Notes: generated by a model from the letters alone, not told the origin. A stretch of 64,000 nt of DNA from CAVIQK01 sp963644945 (GCA_963644945.1 CAVIQK010000009.1:4923-68922), one strand, 5' to 3'; shown: positions 9,701 to 16,774, counted from the stretch's first letter. A program made the numbers and translations.

Positions 9701-11180
9701 TACAATCGCCAAGATTATATTCGGTGTCTAGCAACAAAATGTTGTTATATTCGGTGGTGGCTCCGGTGAGTTCTTTTTTGAATGACCACCATGAGGAATA
9801 TGCGGTGCTAGGTCTGGTGACGGTGGCATTTTTGGAGTCGGTGAAAGTTTCGGGGACGGCAGGAAGGTCTATATACGAAAAACTTTCGCCTTCGTCAAAA
9901 TAGACGGAGTCGCATATTGTGTGGTTGATGGAGCCTTCGTCGGCGGTGTAGAAAGATAAAAACCACATCCATCTTGCATGAAGCTCGATGTCTTCCGACA
10001 ACGGCTCGCCTTTATATTCGCATGTGTCGGTATAGGTTTCGTCGGTGTACCAACCGGAGAATGTGAAGGTGTAGGAATAGGTGTAGGCGGTGCCTAAATC
10101 GTCAAGGTCGCCCTCATCTATAGATTTGCCGAGATCGACAACTTCGGCAAGATCGAGTTCTTTGCCATAAGGATATTCGAGATAACTCCAACCTATATGG
10201 TCGCCTTTGGTTTCGGTCAAGAAATCTACCGTACCCGTCGCATCGTGGGGTTTTCGTATGGCGGTGGCACCGTTGAGATCAAAATAGACTTTGACGAGGT
10301 CGGGAAGATAGACTAGGTATATGGTTTTGTTTTCGGTGAGATTTTTGAAAAAGTCGCCATATTCTATGTCGGTAAGCGCATAGACTTCGGTGTGGTCGAG
10401 TCCGTCGACTCCGTCCATAGAATCTTTGACGGCTCGTTTGAAGCCTTGTTTGTCGATAAAGCCGATGGCTTTTAAGATTTCGTTATATTCCGATTCGGTG
10501 ACTTCGCCACCTACGTCAACGTAAGATTTGTAGTCGGCACTCTTTTCTTTGTAGGTGTCGGTGTTGCTGTCATAAGTCGTTTCGACATAGGTAAGGACGA
10601 CTTGCCAACGGGGATAGTACGTGGCACTTTCATAGACCGAACCCGAAAAGTCGAGATAGTCAACTAAGGTGCGTCCGTCGTCGGGGGATGAGTACCAACC
10701 GCCAAAATAATAGCCGTCTATCGTGGGGATGAGTGTGGACTCGTCAATGTAGTCGGCTACCGTTTTGCCTGCTATTACGCTATGTTGGACGATACCGGAG
10801 GAGGTGACAAACGAAAGTGTCAAAACGTCTTCAGGCTCTACTACGTCGATTACAAATGAAATCGATTTGTCTTGGTAAGTGATGACTACCGATTCGCCAA
10901 ACTTCTTTGACGATGAATCGTAACCGTCGATCGTAATGCGGTCGAATATGTCTAAAAGCGATTTGGTTTCGGTAAGACCGCTTTCATAGGTGATTTTGAC
11001 TTGGGCACCGGAAAGATCCAACTCTTCGCCTACCAACATGTAGGTGCGAGTGGGGCTAGATAAAAGTTCGAAGTCGGTGACTACGATGGTGTTGTCTTGA
11101 GGGGTACATGCGAAAAGGACACACGATGCCGTCAAGAGTATGAGAATTAAGATAACTGTCGATAATAAATATTTCTTCAC
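702..11180 (-). CDS. Giant cell-surface lipoprotein with InlB B-repeats and BspA-type leucine-rich repeats
   Basis: The protein has about 3,492 residues from a GTG start. The N terminus (VKKYLLSTVILILILL...) is a signal peptide ending in a lipobox-like LFAC, so the mature protein is probably lipid-anchored outside the cell. A Big_3-like Ig domain (about 35-115, with the VGEELDLSG pattern) comes first. About 16 Listeria-Bacteroides (InlB B-type) units with hallmark LTLYAKW/LTLYARW endings then alternate with about six BspA-like LRR_5 blocks (IGNSAFEGC and IPSTVTTIGDYAF patterns; the largest at about residues 2390-2760). GVLY motifs recur. There is no LPXTG or cell-wall-binding domain at the C terminus. 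Families of this type bind host or bacterial surfaces; the ligand here is unknown. An ATG 54 nt upstream would add residues before the signal peptide and would place the start upstream of the promoter, so GTG at 11180 is preferred. Confidence 0.9.
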   Translation of the reverse strand: MKKYLLSTVILILILLTASCVLFACTPQDNTIVVTDFELLSSPTRTYMLVGEELDLSGAQVKITYESGLTETKSLLDIFDRITIDGYDSSSKKFGESVVITYQDKSISFVIDVVEPEDVLTLSFVTSSGIVQHSVIAGKTVADYIDESTLIPTIDGYYFGGWYSSPDDGRTLVDYLDFSGSVYESATYYPRWQVVLTYVETTYDSNTDTYKEKSADYKSYVDVGGEVTESEYNEILKAIGFIDKQGFKRAVKDSMDGVDGLDHTEVYALTDIEYGDFFKNLTENKTIYLVYLPDLVKVYFDLNGATAIRKPHDATGTVDFLTETKGDHIGWSYLEYPYGKELDLAEVVDLGKSIDEGDLDDLGTAYTYSYTFTFSGWYTDETYTDTCEYKGEPLSEDIELHARWMWFLSFYTADEGSINHTICDSVYFDEGESFSYIDLPAVPETFTDSKNATVTRPSTAYSSWWSFKKELTGATTEYNNILLLDTEYNLGDCIESLTDKAVIYACFNRIPYHITFDALSASAQQPTDIADGIDTFYGEYLQNYQNSVGEGDFESWYTDKQLQNKVAVGKTTVQGDLSGFYGYHIENGQGVVILDGDTYYIADGNAYLENPRFVETPTAVGTYSQNILTLGTVTIDLTSLTTKTTQGDMTLYAGYTITASFVVNVMGKSESSTTDPVKKEYIRDGEYVADISEVVPALPTFEGMDAFWLQGSTDGTPSSTALINFETDGTLPDFTKITENNLTFVAYPVLKRYDIKFILNAQKDTDFATVYALNQEYLDTEGSQTVEYGKYASFYEENKIIREGDSEKGLVEWKIDGYYTDSLFTTEFSFSTAIDRAYTLYAKWTRVGTVGIVYDDNNIVRGFDQSKYTAYYGTDNSADLKILVIPEENDGTPVITIGNSAFEGKTTITDIYVGKTVKTINEKAFNGCTSLSNLHDFYEFVYLSSNVFGNTLWLENATATAKKTDGKVIFNGNQLYKYVGTSKTLEIGKDDGINVIGYSALEGNTTLKEITVAGEVRAVRPYAFSYISTLEKIDFSGKSLMMQDGIGVTAFTNLPNLQSINLDGTNYRSIDGVLYRMDGSYPVQIIAYPANSTSEILVLPDTLTYIGEYVFQNATHLQAVVFSSTTAPTLQTDSVFDGITSLKYLLIGTDSTYQGDDLGHRWKTIISKTSYQDKIKYGKTTVEYISNHVEMTGTPQKTSYIYGAKLTSFVPTNKTATFVGWYLDEDLTVKWNNDLTSWQQGIDILDATLYTDKTLTESLTLYAKWIGTISTGEENLGDISLVLGKTLTDDQITLKIGDTYYYGTVSLDGTVTFENLSMTANLDRVQKTLTLTDGATSTIYSFDYPEKGDAIIYLSSDDQKTPLGFINLQSWFSNKISTEEYTTVGYTTDWQYEDGTVMSLDAPLPKGGKVSIVQKVSTYTVNLKYYDYIDGKYVDFTTITVNHGDAIGNIATPTHRDIDGVVLTFGGWYQDQATAVSRFLTTDAVTKDLTLYARWTTRLTTKYMFDGLDGEITEGQVQTTLYNAKLGKNLSAANKKGYSYTWYIAKDGTYSLFDLDTVITTELTLYAVYTRLTYTVDFVSSYSTPPASQTVAYGDHVEYPQFDSVYGDYAFAGWYVDEAFTTPYLFSDAVTSNLTLYASFAVNSKLVLTYTPDGTAYGVTGSNARDEVIYIPTTAYKRANVYSIYKTDTDGVLTDILAESRFEDGNNSLTITDDLGIGAFSGGSVKYYVNGETVYKERTFTTTIGSVSYRDVTDGRIATVTINYPVSSTETQTFTYYYYTDSAHASYEAVEIEGSTVTTILASAFEGNDKIKHLIISQYISEIKDTAFDNMTALEKITVLPDGNAYYYVSSFDASGNPVYTKLLNCNGYFASIDGVLYSIGSGKIAYNDGKKVSLEKIVKFPQNINIEDYTLELSNFTVKGTEPIFNQTGISIGRSAFEGVKYLKNLKIKATTRSAIGENAFKNHNSDLRIFVPSKQDYIDGGGYWSNYQDIIYPSIVTVSYINPFDGSTLYSSVTKDVFDTADEIICTEIFTNLGMRYTFGGWSTTKTADALYDFTLPLTEDLTLYARFILDSSKGLEYTKVTLDGEAVYQVSIGTCTAKDIVIANFYMDLPVRVIGSGAFLSTKIESIYIPSTITTIKDSAFTDISTLKTVTVSEDSTRFTVKDGVLYTIDYEELILYPAKSTSTEYEIIDGVKIVRRSAFYANGSLTRVVVPATVTEIGYSAFGNSSIERIVFLGTTPPTLTADAFYGAPEKLLLLVPGIEGAETYIERYKEAWTGIIPKNRIDNIFASTVYLYLMQEETENQFVVYQVLSTEYGTTIGATTDSPLRNSYVFIGWYDTEYIDGNLFSFENDILYKDTYLYARWTPSTPDGLIYTLDGDVLKVSVSDSETVKNLTKIVIDSQRTIGATTYPVRIIDNNAFEGLTNLKEIVIPSTVRTIGNYAFKNCSSLETISLPMATLSAIGDGAFEGCHALKTISIPSTIITISQDMFKNCINLTTVVFWGAPTTIGDSAFEGCISLRNIDLSNRLTTIGNSAFKNCQSLTSITIPATITLIGESAFEGCRAMTKATIEDGANLRYKYKDTDGTIQERDGLGASAFKDCVKLTTFTIPTGLTAIPTRAFYNCMSLTDIVIPKDITRIGASSFEKCVTLKSLTFEDGIALKEIWSQAFAYCTALTEVNLPFTYDDTTSIGTRVFLDDINLQKVSITCTDSSGEHVLITSATQDEDMFLMGCDNAYIYVPTDLIAEYRATYSVYSTRLKPLTSKITYMIAKGKPYRNSLGYTFDNPTDSLILDDNVLSAPPLTYATAYSYGWDYSAYTFGGWGYYEDNSSILSLYDFSQGVVGEEGLTLYAIWIKQGTSGLSYVMSYDGTIQVSQGSIGSVEHLVIANYYLYNGKYLPVTRISGELIKGTQVKSVYIPETITFIQDNAFVGCDTLESFEVSPQNTSFQVGNGIENYALYTIDYKKIISFPSVTKEGSGYEFKLDGSVTTITQYTFESAQDIASFIIVNVSATPSFAVENGVLYNASKTTLVCYPALRQYTTYTLPSTVSTIYSSALNLSESSILSQILVEVGNTSYESIDGILYKKTGEKKELVRYPSRKDGDADGKYYIDTTVVSKISDYAFRYATLRGVIIDSTTTIPIGKGVFDDTDLYILVQGDLVNTVKVASGYTDYPDKILAMSSTLTFDAQNGDQLTTLDIDTLSAFPTYQGRDPVLPYSTHGNWYYIENGKKVEIDSTSTQYVYHDTTLYLDWQTTSTTEGLTFVLNETGDGYEVSRGTAVGETIIVPTYYNGLPVVAIATEGFKFAPTSTEPTPTLNTLVLPSTLVKIGLNGLLGETHLTNLVMLSTTAVEIVTDGIDPLEVIDDYRRAVADADWQQGEDGTIQTLTPMYFYVREDCVTEYKKGWPSLTIRNIEAYVNFVDVDGQKTFEPYKFTVIDGVSPDVTKIDLGISDEFTVTYYKDQALTEEYTPETLTRGLDNIKITVYIKINTI

Positions 11181-11187
11181 ATAATAG

Positions 11188-11216
11188 ATTATATCTATTA
11201 AAGTCGAAAATGTAAA
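11188..11216 (-). promoter_or_regulatory. Promoter of the giant lipoprotein gene (leaderless)
   Basis: TTTACA at 11211-11216, a 17-nt spacer, and a perfect TATAAT at 11188-11193. Only 7 nt separate the -10 box from the GTG start at 11180, so transcription should begin at or within a base or two of the start codon. No Shine-Dalgarno sequence can be transcribed. Confidence 0.75.
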
Positions 11217-11270
11217 GAATAAATATAAAATCACACGATAATTTCACAAAAAATCAAAATGCGAAAAAAT

Positions 11271-11309
11271 AAAAATCGTGGAAAGAGATGGTTTTTCCAC
11301 GAGATTTTT
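11271..11309 (-). terminator. Rho-independent terminator after recR
   Basis: A stem of GTGGAAA/TTTCCAC extended by flanking A/T pairs, followed on the minus strand by a U-rich run. It lies about 190 nt after the recR stop and before the giant-gene promoter. The rest of 11235-11495 holds no gene I can support. Confidence 0.65.
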
Positions 11310-11495
11310 GAAAATAATCTAGATCAAACACACGCACTCGCAAGATTGATGTTTTTTGTATGATTTTAGACGGTAATTTTGAGAGATTTAGATGGAAGAC
11401 AAGGAAAAAGGCGGAAGTATTTTCTTCGTGTACGAATAGTACTCTAGACAAATAACCCGTACTTTTGACGCAGTATTACGCTAAATATCTCGAAA

Positions 11496-12071
11496 TTATA
11501 ATTTTGTACGAGATGAAAAGGCTTTCGCTAATGTCAGTTCGTCCGCATATTCCACTTCGGATCCCATGGGAAGTCCCGATGCAAGACGGGAAACGGTTAT
11601 GCCGAGGGGTTTGATTTGGTTGGCTATATACGTGGCGGTCATTTCTCCCGAAACGTCCGAGTTGAGAGCGATGATGACTTCTTGGACTCCAACGAGTCTT
11701 GCCATGAGTTCTTTTAGGCGAATATCGTCGATGCCGATGCCTTTTTGGAAATCGAGGGTGTTGTGAAGGACGTGATAGACTCCTTTGTAACCGGCGGCTT
11801 TTTCGATGGGGATGATGTCTTTTGGCGATTTGACCACACAAATTGTAGATTTGTCTCGAGTCGAACAGATCTCGCAAAGGTCGGTTTCGGAATAGGCTCC
11901 GCACTCTTTACAAAAGTGAATTTTCTCTTTGACGGTTTTGATTGCAGTGATAAACTCGTCGGCTTCGGTGTCCGTCATATCTACTATGGAATAGGCATAA
12001 CGGAGTGCCGTTTTGTGACCGACTCCGGGGAGTTTTTTGATATTTTTGACTAAAATGTCGAGGGCATCCAC
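11496..12071 (-). CDS. recR: Recombination mediator protein RecR
   Basis: RecR works with RecO to load RecA on gapped DNA. Seen in order: a helix-hairpin-helix (KLPGVGHKTALRYA, residues 13-26), a Cys4 zinc finger (C54, C57, C66, C69), and a Toprim domain from about residue 77. At 191 residues it is close to the usual 198. The start is GTG, abutting the ybaB stop codon, with a GGAGG site 9 nt upstream inside ybaB. It is the last gene of the wzy-wzz-dnaX-ybaB-recR run. dnaX-ybaB-recR is a classic bacterial cluster. Confidence 0.97.
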   Translation of the reverse strand: MDALDILVKNIKKLPGVGHKTALRYAYSIVDMTDTEADEFITAIKTVKEKIHFCKECGAYSETDLCEICSTRDKSTICVVKSPKDIIPIEKAAGYKGVYHVLHNTLDFQKGIGIDDIRLKELMARLVGVQEVIIALNSDVSGEMTATYIANQIKPLGITVSRLASGLPMGSEVEYADELTLAKAFSSRTKL

Positions 12072-12401
12072 TTAGAAAATGCCTCCACCGGACACAGGTC
12101 CTAAAATTTCTTCTCTTTGTTCTTCGACAAGTTTTAAGGCTTCTCTTATGCCTGCGACAATAAGGTCTTCGAGCATTTCGACGTCGTCGGGATCGACGGC
12201 TTCCTTTTTGATTTTGACTTCGGATATAGTGTAGTCGCAACCCATGACGACTTCGACCATGTCTCCGCCGGCTCTGCCGATAACTTCGAGGTCGGCAAGT
12301 TCTTCTTTCGCCTCTTCGAGTTTCTTTTGCATGTCTTGGGCTTGTTTCATGAGTTGTTGCATATTCGGCATACCACCGCCGAATCCGTTGAATTTGGGCA
12401 T
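12072..12401 (-). CDS. ybaB: YbaB/EbfC family nucleoid-associated protein
   Basis: A small dimeric DNA-binding protein of the YbaB/EbfC family, which usually sits between dnaX and recR, as here. It has 109 residues from the ATG at 12401, which has a GGAGAA site. A longer in-frame start at 12437 lies inside dnaX and is unlikely. The N terminus is Gly/Met/Gln-rich (FNGFGGGMPNMQQLMKQ), followed by a coiled helix and the conserved beta hairpin (GGDMVEVVMGCDYTI). A single nucleotide separates it from the dnaX stop, which suggests translational coupling. Confidence 0.95.
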   Translation of the reverse strand: MPKFNGFGGGMPNMQQLMKQAQDMQKKLEEAKEELADLEVIGRAGGDMVEVVMGCDYTISEVKIKKEAVDPDDVEMLEDLIVAGIREALKLVEEQREEILGPVSGGGIF

Positions 12402-12402
12402 A

Positions 12403-13980
12403 TTATTCTCCTTTTTTGGCTCCGAAAAGTTCGGCAAGTCGGTTTTGACGACTTTCGCTCGCTTCGGTCCTTTTCTTTCTTAAATCGTTGACTTTGAAGT
12501 CTTTGGCTCCCGCAGACATTGCGGCATCACGCAACTTGTTGAAATAATATTCGTCGGCAAGTAGGGACAAGATGCCGGGATCTTTGGTGAAAAATTCTAA
12601 AACTCCGTCTTCAAATTGTACGGTGCTGGCGACATTGACTATTCCGGAAAGAGCAAATTCTCGGTCTTGTTTTAGGATAGATCCTACTACTTTCCAGCAC
12701 TCCAAAGCCTTTTCGTCGGGGACTAAATTTTCTTCGTCCTTTTGGCAATTTTGTTTTAGCATTTTTATACTGTCAGATTCTTCTTGTGTAGTATTTTCAC
12801 CGTCTTTGGTTGCCTTGGATACAGAAACGGCACCTGAATAGATTTCGTTGACACGTTTTTCGAGGAGGCGGATACGGGTAAGAGTGCCTTCTAGGGTAAG
12901 GTCCGTTTCGGGGGAGGCTGCTTCTACTAACACTGCCGTAAATATGATTTGCGGTTGGGTGGTAAGACGAAGGGAGGCTTCTAACTTGGACAATATTTCG
13001 ATAACTTTGGTTATGCGAACATCGGTGGTTTTCTTTGCAAGGGTTTTGAGATCGTCATATTCTTCGTCTGTTAGGTCAAGTTCTTCTTTCGGAAGTTTTG
13101 TGACTGATATTAGATTTAGCATAAATCTCATCAAATCTTTTGCGAAGTTGGTGATGTTTTTGCCGTCGTCAACGATCTCGGTTGACAGTCGCATTATGGA
13201 AGCGATGTCGCCTATTAGTATGGCTTCTGCAGTACTATATAGAAGGTCAAACGAGGTGAGTCCCAAGGCATTTTCGACGTCTTCTGCCGTAAGAATGCCG
13301 GTCTTATAAGATATAAGCATGTCGGCAAGGGATATTGAGTCACGCACACTGCCTTCTCCATGTCTTGCGATGAGGGTGAGGGCTTTGTCTTCGGCTTCGG
13401 CTCCTATTTCGTCAAAGATATAACGAAGGTGTTTTGCAAGAGTTTTTTCCGATACAAGTCTAAAATCAAACCGTTCGCAACGAGATAGAATGGTGCGGGG
13501 GACTTTGTGTATTTCGGTGGTCGCCAAAATGAAAATGGCATACTCCGGTGGCTCTTCCAGTGTTTTGAGAAGGGCATTGAATGCCGACGGGGACAACATG
13601 TGGACTTCGTCTATGATGTAGACTTTGTATTTGCCGATCGTGGGGCCGTATTGGATGGCGTCTTTTAGATCTCTTATGTCGTCAACACTGTTGTTGGAGG
13701 CTGCATCCATTTCGACAACGTCGAGGTTGGCGGACTCTTTGAGGGCTTTGCATACGGCGCATTGTCCGCAAGGATTGCCGTCTATGTTATTGGTGCAGTT
13801 GACGGCACGAGCAAAGATTTTGGCAGTGGATGTTTTTCCTGTGCCTCTTGTACCCGTAAAAAGATAGGCATGTGATATTCTGCCTAACTTTATTTGGTTT
13901 TTTAGCGTATTGATAATGTGGCTTTGCCCGATGACTTTGTCAAAAGTGTCGGGACGAAAACGTCTATATAGTGATACCAT
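12403..13980 (-). CDS. dnaX: DNA polymerase III subunit gamma/tau
   Basis: DnaX is the clamp-loader ATPase of the replisome. Counted from MVSLYRRFRP (525 residues): Walker A GTRGTGKT at 43-50, zinc-binding cysteines at 62, 71, 74 and 77, Walker B with DEVH at 124-127, and a sensor/arginine-finger stretch SRCERFDF. The C-terminal half is the variable tau region. The chosen ATG at 13980 overlaps the upstream stop codon as TAATG, with GGAG about 10 nt before it. The start at 13998 would lie inside the preceding gene. I saw no obvious slippery frameshift site. Confidence 0.97.
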   Translation of the reverse strand: MVSLYRRFRPDTFDKVIGQSHIINTLKNQIKLGRISHAYLFTGTRGTGKTSTAKIFARAVNCTNNIDGNPCGQCAVCKALKESANLDVVEMDAASNNSVDDIRDLKDAIQYGPTIGKYKVYIIDEVHMLSPSAFNALLKTLEEPPEYAIFILATTEIHKVPRTILSRCERFDFRLVSEKTLAKHLRYIFDEIGAEAEDKALTLIARHGEGSVRDSISLADMLISYKTGILTAEDVENALGLTSFDLLYSTAEAILIGDIASIMRLSTEIVDDGKNITNFAKDLMRFMLNLISVTKLPKEELDLTDEEYDDLKTLAKKTTDVRITKVIEILSKLEASLRLTTQPQIIFTAVLVEAASPETDLTLEGTLTRIRLLEKRVNEIYSGAVSVSKATKDGENTTQEESDSIKMLKQNCQKDEENLVPDEKALECWKVVGSILKQDREFALSGIVNVASTVQFEDGVLEFFTKDPGILSLLADEYYFNKLRDAAMSAGAKDFKVNDLRKKRTEASESRQNRLAELFGAKKGE

Positions 13981-15197
13981 TAAAACATTACTCCGCAAAT
14001 GTTGATAGACTCGATACGGGAAAGATCTTGGAAGGTTTTTGCGGTCTTTCTATATGAGGGGTGTTTTTTGAGTTTTAGAATTGAGGTGTCTGCTACACTT
14101 GATAGGAGCATGAAGTCTTCTCTTTGGGCTTCTTCGGTCGCTACCACGATGATTACGTCGAAGTCTTCTCTAAACTTCTCTTTGACGTCAACGAGTGCAG
14201 ATTTTAGATTGTTGAGTGTGCCGTCCTTTTTGACAACGGCAAAATATCCGTCTTTTTCTTCTATTTCGACGTCTTTGCCGACTGCTACGGAATCTATGTC
14301 CGCTACAAGCACTCTGTCGCCTATTGTATGGAAGGCTCGGGCTAGGGCATCTCTATCTATTGCCGAATTGACTGCTAGCACGAAGGGGGTGTCGTAGTGG
14401 GCGGTTTTGACTTTGAGGGCGGCGTTGAGATAACCGTTTTTGTCGGAATCTTCTTCTAGAACAGGCACGTTGAAATTGTCGGAGAATTCGTCGGGAGATT
14501 GTAAGACGGGGGTGAAGTAGAAGTAAAGTAAGACTGCTACTACATATACGACGGCACCGGCTACTGCTCCGATTAGGGCCGATATATACCATGACATGGG
14601 GGCAGAGACGTTTTCGACAAGGTCGCTCTTTTCGTTGGAGATTATGGTGGTGACGAATTTGACGTCATTGGTTATTGATTCGGCATTGGCTTGTTGAATT
14701 ACTTCGTAAGCAACTCCGCCCGATTTGAAGGCTTCGGAGATATAATCTTGGAACCATGTGACTATTTCTACGGCATCTTCTTTGTTTTCGAGTGTGACGG
14801 TAAGAGTATAACCGCTACGTTTGTAATATTCTTTGAGATCGTCGTCTTTTATGTTTTTATATTCGGGACCTAACTTTTCTTTGACTTTGCTTTTGATTTG
14901 GTCGTCAAGTTTTGGATTGGTGATAAGGACGGCATAGATTTTTGAATTCATGTTGGAAATGGCTTGGGAACGAGTAGGGTTATCTCCGGTCATGCCGTTG
15001 TATGAAGATTCAAATGCAGTGTTGTTGGTATATGCAATGTTTACGGTACCCGTAATGGAGCAGAGAGTGGGATCTTTTGATTTGGCTTTGCCGTAAAGGG
15101 CGCCTATGCCTAGTCCTACTAGGGCGCATATAACAACTGCCCACCAAGTCTTTTTGACATACTCCCATATTGTAGATAGTCTAAATTTTCTTTCCAT
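13980..15197 (-). CDS. Wzz-type polysaccharide chain-length protein with a degenerate CpsD/BY-kinase-like domain
   Basis: The N-terminal part looks like a polysaccharide copolymerase: a first membrane helix (about 16-36, TWWAVVICALVGLGIGALYG), an extracytoplasmic coiled region, and a second helix (about 203-230). After it comes a cytoplasmic domain that follows the fold order of bacterial tyrosine kinases (VLVADID like Walker A', DVIIVVAT like Walker B, ending ICGVMF). The Walker A position reads AVNSAIDRDALARAF with no GxGKT, and there is no C-terminal tyrosine cluster. It is therefore probably a non-catalytic partner in surface polysaccharide polymerisation. AAGGAG precedes the ATG. It sits 11 nt after the wzy-like gene. 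Confidence 0.75.
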   Translation of the reverse strand: MERKFRLSTIWEYVKKTWWAVVICALVGLGIGALYGKAKSKDPTLCSITGTVNIAYTNNTAFESSYNGMTGDNPTRSQAISNMNSKIYAVLITNPKLDDQIKSKVKEKLGPEYKNIKDDDLKEYYKRSGYTLTVTLENKEDAVEIVTWFQDYISEAFKSGGVAYEVIQQANAESITNDVKFVTTIISNEKSDLVENVSAPMSWYISALIGAVAGAVVYVVAVLLYFYFTPVLQSPDEFSDNFNVPVLEEDSDKNGYLNAALKVKTAHYDTPFVLAVNSAIDRDALARAFHTIGDRVLVADIDSVAVGKDVEIEEKDGYFAVVKKDGTLNNLKSALVDVKEKFREDFDVIIVVATEEAQREDFMLLSSVADTSILKLKKHPSYRKTAKTFQDLSRIESINICGVMF

Positions 15198-15208
15198 GCT
15201 TTTTCTCC

Positions 15209-16735
15209 TTAGAAAATATTGATTGACGGGATCTTTTCTTCTCCCGATGAGGTTTTGGTTTTCGCTGCGTTTTCTTGTTGTTTTAGATATTCTTCTTGCT
15301 CTTCTTGACGACGTTTTTCGCCTAGTTTTGCGGAATTGTCAAGAAATTCGTTGATTTTCTTTATGTTTTGCTCTTGCCTATATTCTTTGCCGGCGACTCC
15401 GCCCATTACCACTAGTATTATCATCGGGAATATTGCCATAGGGGCATACATCGAAATGTCGAGCATGCCGAACATGTCAAAGGCTAGCATCGAAAGAGTG
15501 GTGAAGAAACCGAATAGTCCGGTTTTGTAGAGAAGGGTTTTGTACATGAAGAAATAGTATATTGCTCCTGCTACGAGTCCTAATATTCCGAAGTTGTTGA
15601 ATAGTTGGAGTATGGTGTTGTGTGTGCAGTATTGGGGGGAATTGGGGAGAATGTGCAAGAATCCCATGCCGAATATAATGTCGCCGTCTAGGACTTCGTG
15701 GACGGAATCTCGCCACAGTTCTATTCTTCCGCTAGAATTGAGTTTCAGGTTTTTGGCACGTTCGATTATATCTTTTATGACACTGTCGTAGTAGGCTAGG
15801 TAGATGAATGCGCAGAAAACGAGGCAGACGATAATGCCTTGGATGAATTCTTTTTTGCGATTGGTACAAAAGAAGGAAACGGGGGCGCCTATGAGAAGGA
15901 CTACTGCCATTACGAGAATCGTGCTACGGGACTGGGTGATGAACACTCCTAGCGCTATAATCATCACGATGAACAAGTAATATACGGGGCTACCCTTTTT
16001 AGATGCGATCATGTAGAAGGCAAAAGGCATGGCGGACAGCATCAAAATGGCTCCGCCGTTGCTATGATTCCAACCGTAAGTTAGGGTTTTGTAAAGGAAG
16101 GCTCCATGTATATCGCCGTCGTTTAGGACTATTCGTACAAAATAAATTATTGTTTCGACTAGGACGACGAAGGCTAGCATTATGAAGGAATGGACGAAAA
16201 ATTTGTCGTTGTTTTTGCGAATCGTGGCGGACAACAAAAATACTGCTGCCATAATAGCAAAGTTCCCGCCTATGCCTGCAAGGTATTGGTAAAGGTTGGT
16301 TTTGGGATAACCTACCAAAATACCGCCGAAAAACGACACTATAAACATGGCAAGGAAACCCCAAAGTTGTACTTTGCAGTCTCTAAACTTGATTTTGTTT
16401 TTGATGAAAAAGACAATGGTAGCAAGGACGATAAGTCCGAGAAGGGATCCGCCCGAAATCAAAAGGGGGACGATAAGGTCCCAGTCAAATTGCATTTTGA
16501 CCGAATAGGATGTGACGGCGTATAGAAAAATGGGGACGGTACCGATAAGTGAAGTACACGTCAAAGCAATGAGAATAAACATCGCTCCGTATACTCCCAT
16601 CGCTATATAAAAATTTTCTAATGTCCATGCGAGTACGGTGCCGACGGCAATAATGAAAATGCTGAGAGGGGATGTGAAAAATTTGTCGCACGCTCTCGTA
16701 AATTTCGAATACTCGGGAACTTTACACTCTTTCAT
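15209..16735 (-). CDS. O-antigen ligase/polymerase (Wzy-like) membrane protein
   Basis: A 508-residue polytopic membrane protein with about 11-12 hydrophobic segments, probably a glycan polymerase or ligase of the Wzy_C/RfaL superfamily. It shows the typical large periplasmic loop ending in CTHNTILQLFNNFGILG and an SRSTILV motif. The last roughly 70 residues are a charged Gln/Glu/Lys coiled coil facing the cytoplasm. It is first in the run with the Wzz-like gene, which supports a joint role in exopolysaccharide or capsule polymerisation. No glycosyltransferases are nearby. The start has no clear Shine-Dalgarno site and a weak promoter ends 10 nt before it. Confidence 0.8.
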   Translation of the reverse strand: MKECKVPEYSKFTRACDKFFTSPLSIFIIAVGTVLAWTLENFYIAMGVYGAMFILIALTCTSLIGTVPIFLYAVTSYSVKMQFDWDLIVPLLISGGSLLGLIVLATIVFFIKNKIKFRDCKVQLWGFLAMFIVSFFGGILVGYPKTNLYQYLAGIGGNFAIMAAVFLLSATIRKNNDKFFVHSFIMLAFVVLVETIIYFVRIVLNDGDIHGAFLYKTLTYGWNHSNGGAILMLSAMPFAFYMIASKKGSPVYYLFIVMIIALGVFITQSRSTILVMAVVLLIGAPVSFFCTNRKKEFIQGIIVCLVFCAFIYLAYYDSVIKDIIERAKNLKLNSSGRIELWRDSVHEVLDGDIIFGMGFLHILPNSPQYCTHNTILQLFNNFGILGLVAGAIYYFFMYKTLLYKTGLFGFFTTLSMLAFDMFGMLDISMYAPMAIFPMIILVVMGGVAGKEYRQEQNIKKINEFLDNSAKLGEKRRQEEQEEYLKQQENAAKTKTSSGEEKIPSINIF

Positions 16736-16745
16736 ACTATAAATA

Positions 16746-16774
16746 ATATTACTACAAGATAATTATAAATGCAA
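16746..16774 (-). promoter_or_regulatory. Weak promoter candidate for the wzy-dnaX-recR run
   Basis: TTGCAT, a 17-nt spacer and TAATAT end 10 nt before the wzy-like ATG. The match to consensus is weak (3/6 and 4/6), so this is tentative. Confidence 0.35.

Noticed and set aside
702..11180. Tandem DNA repeat or CRISPR-like structure in the giant gene
   Set aside because: The periodicity is at protein level; DNA copies are too diverged for a CRISPR or satellite array and no cas genes are present.
11254..11451. 65-residue minus-strand ORF between recR and the giant gene
   Set aside because: It has no ribosome binding site, overlaps the terminator hairpin, and its composition is that of translated AT-rich non-coding DNA.
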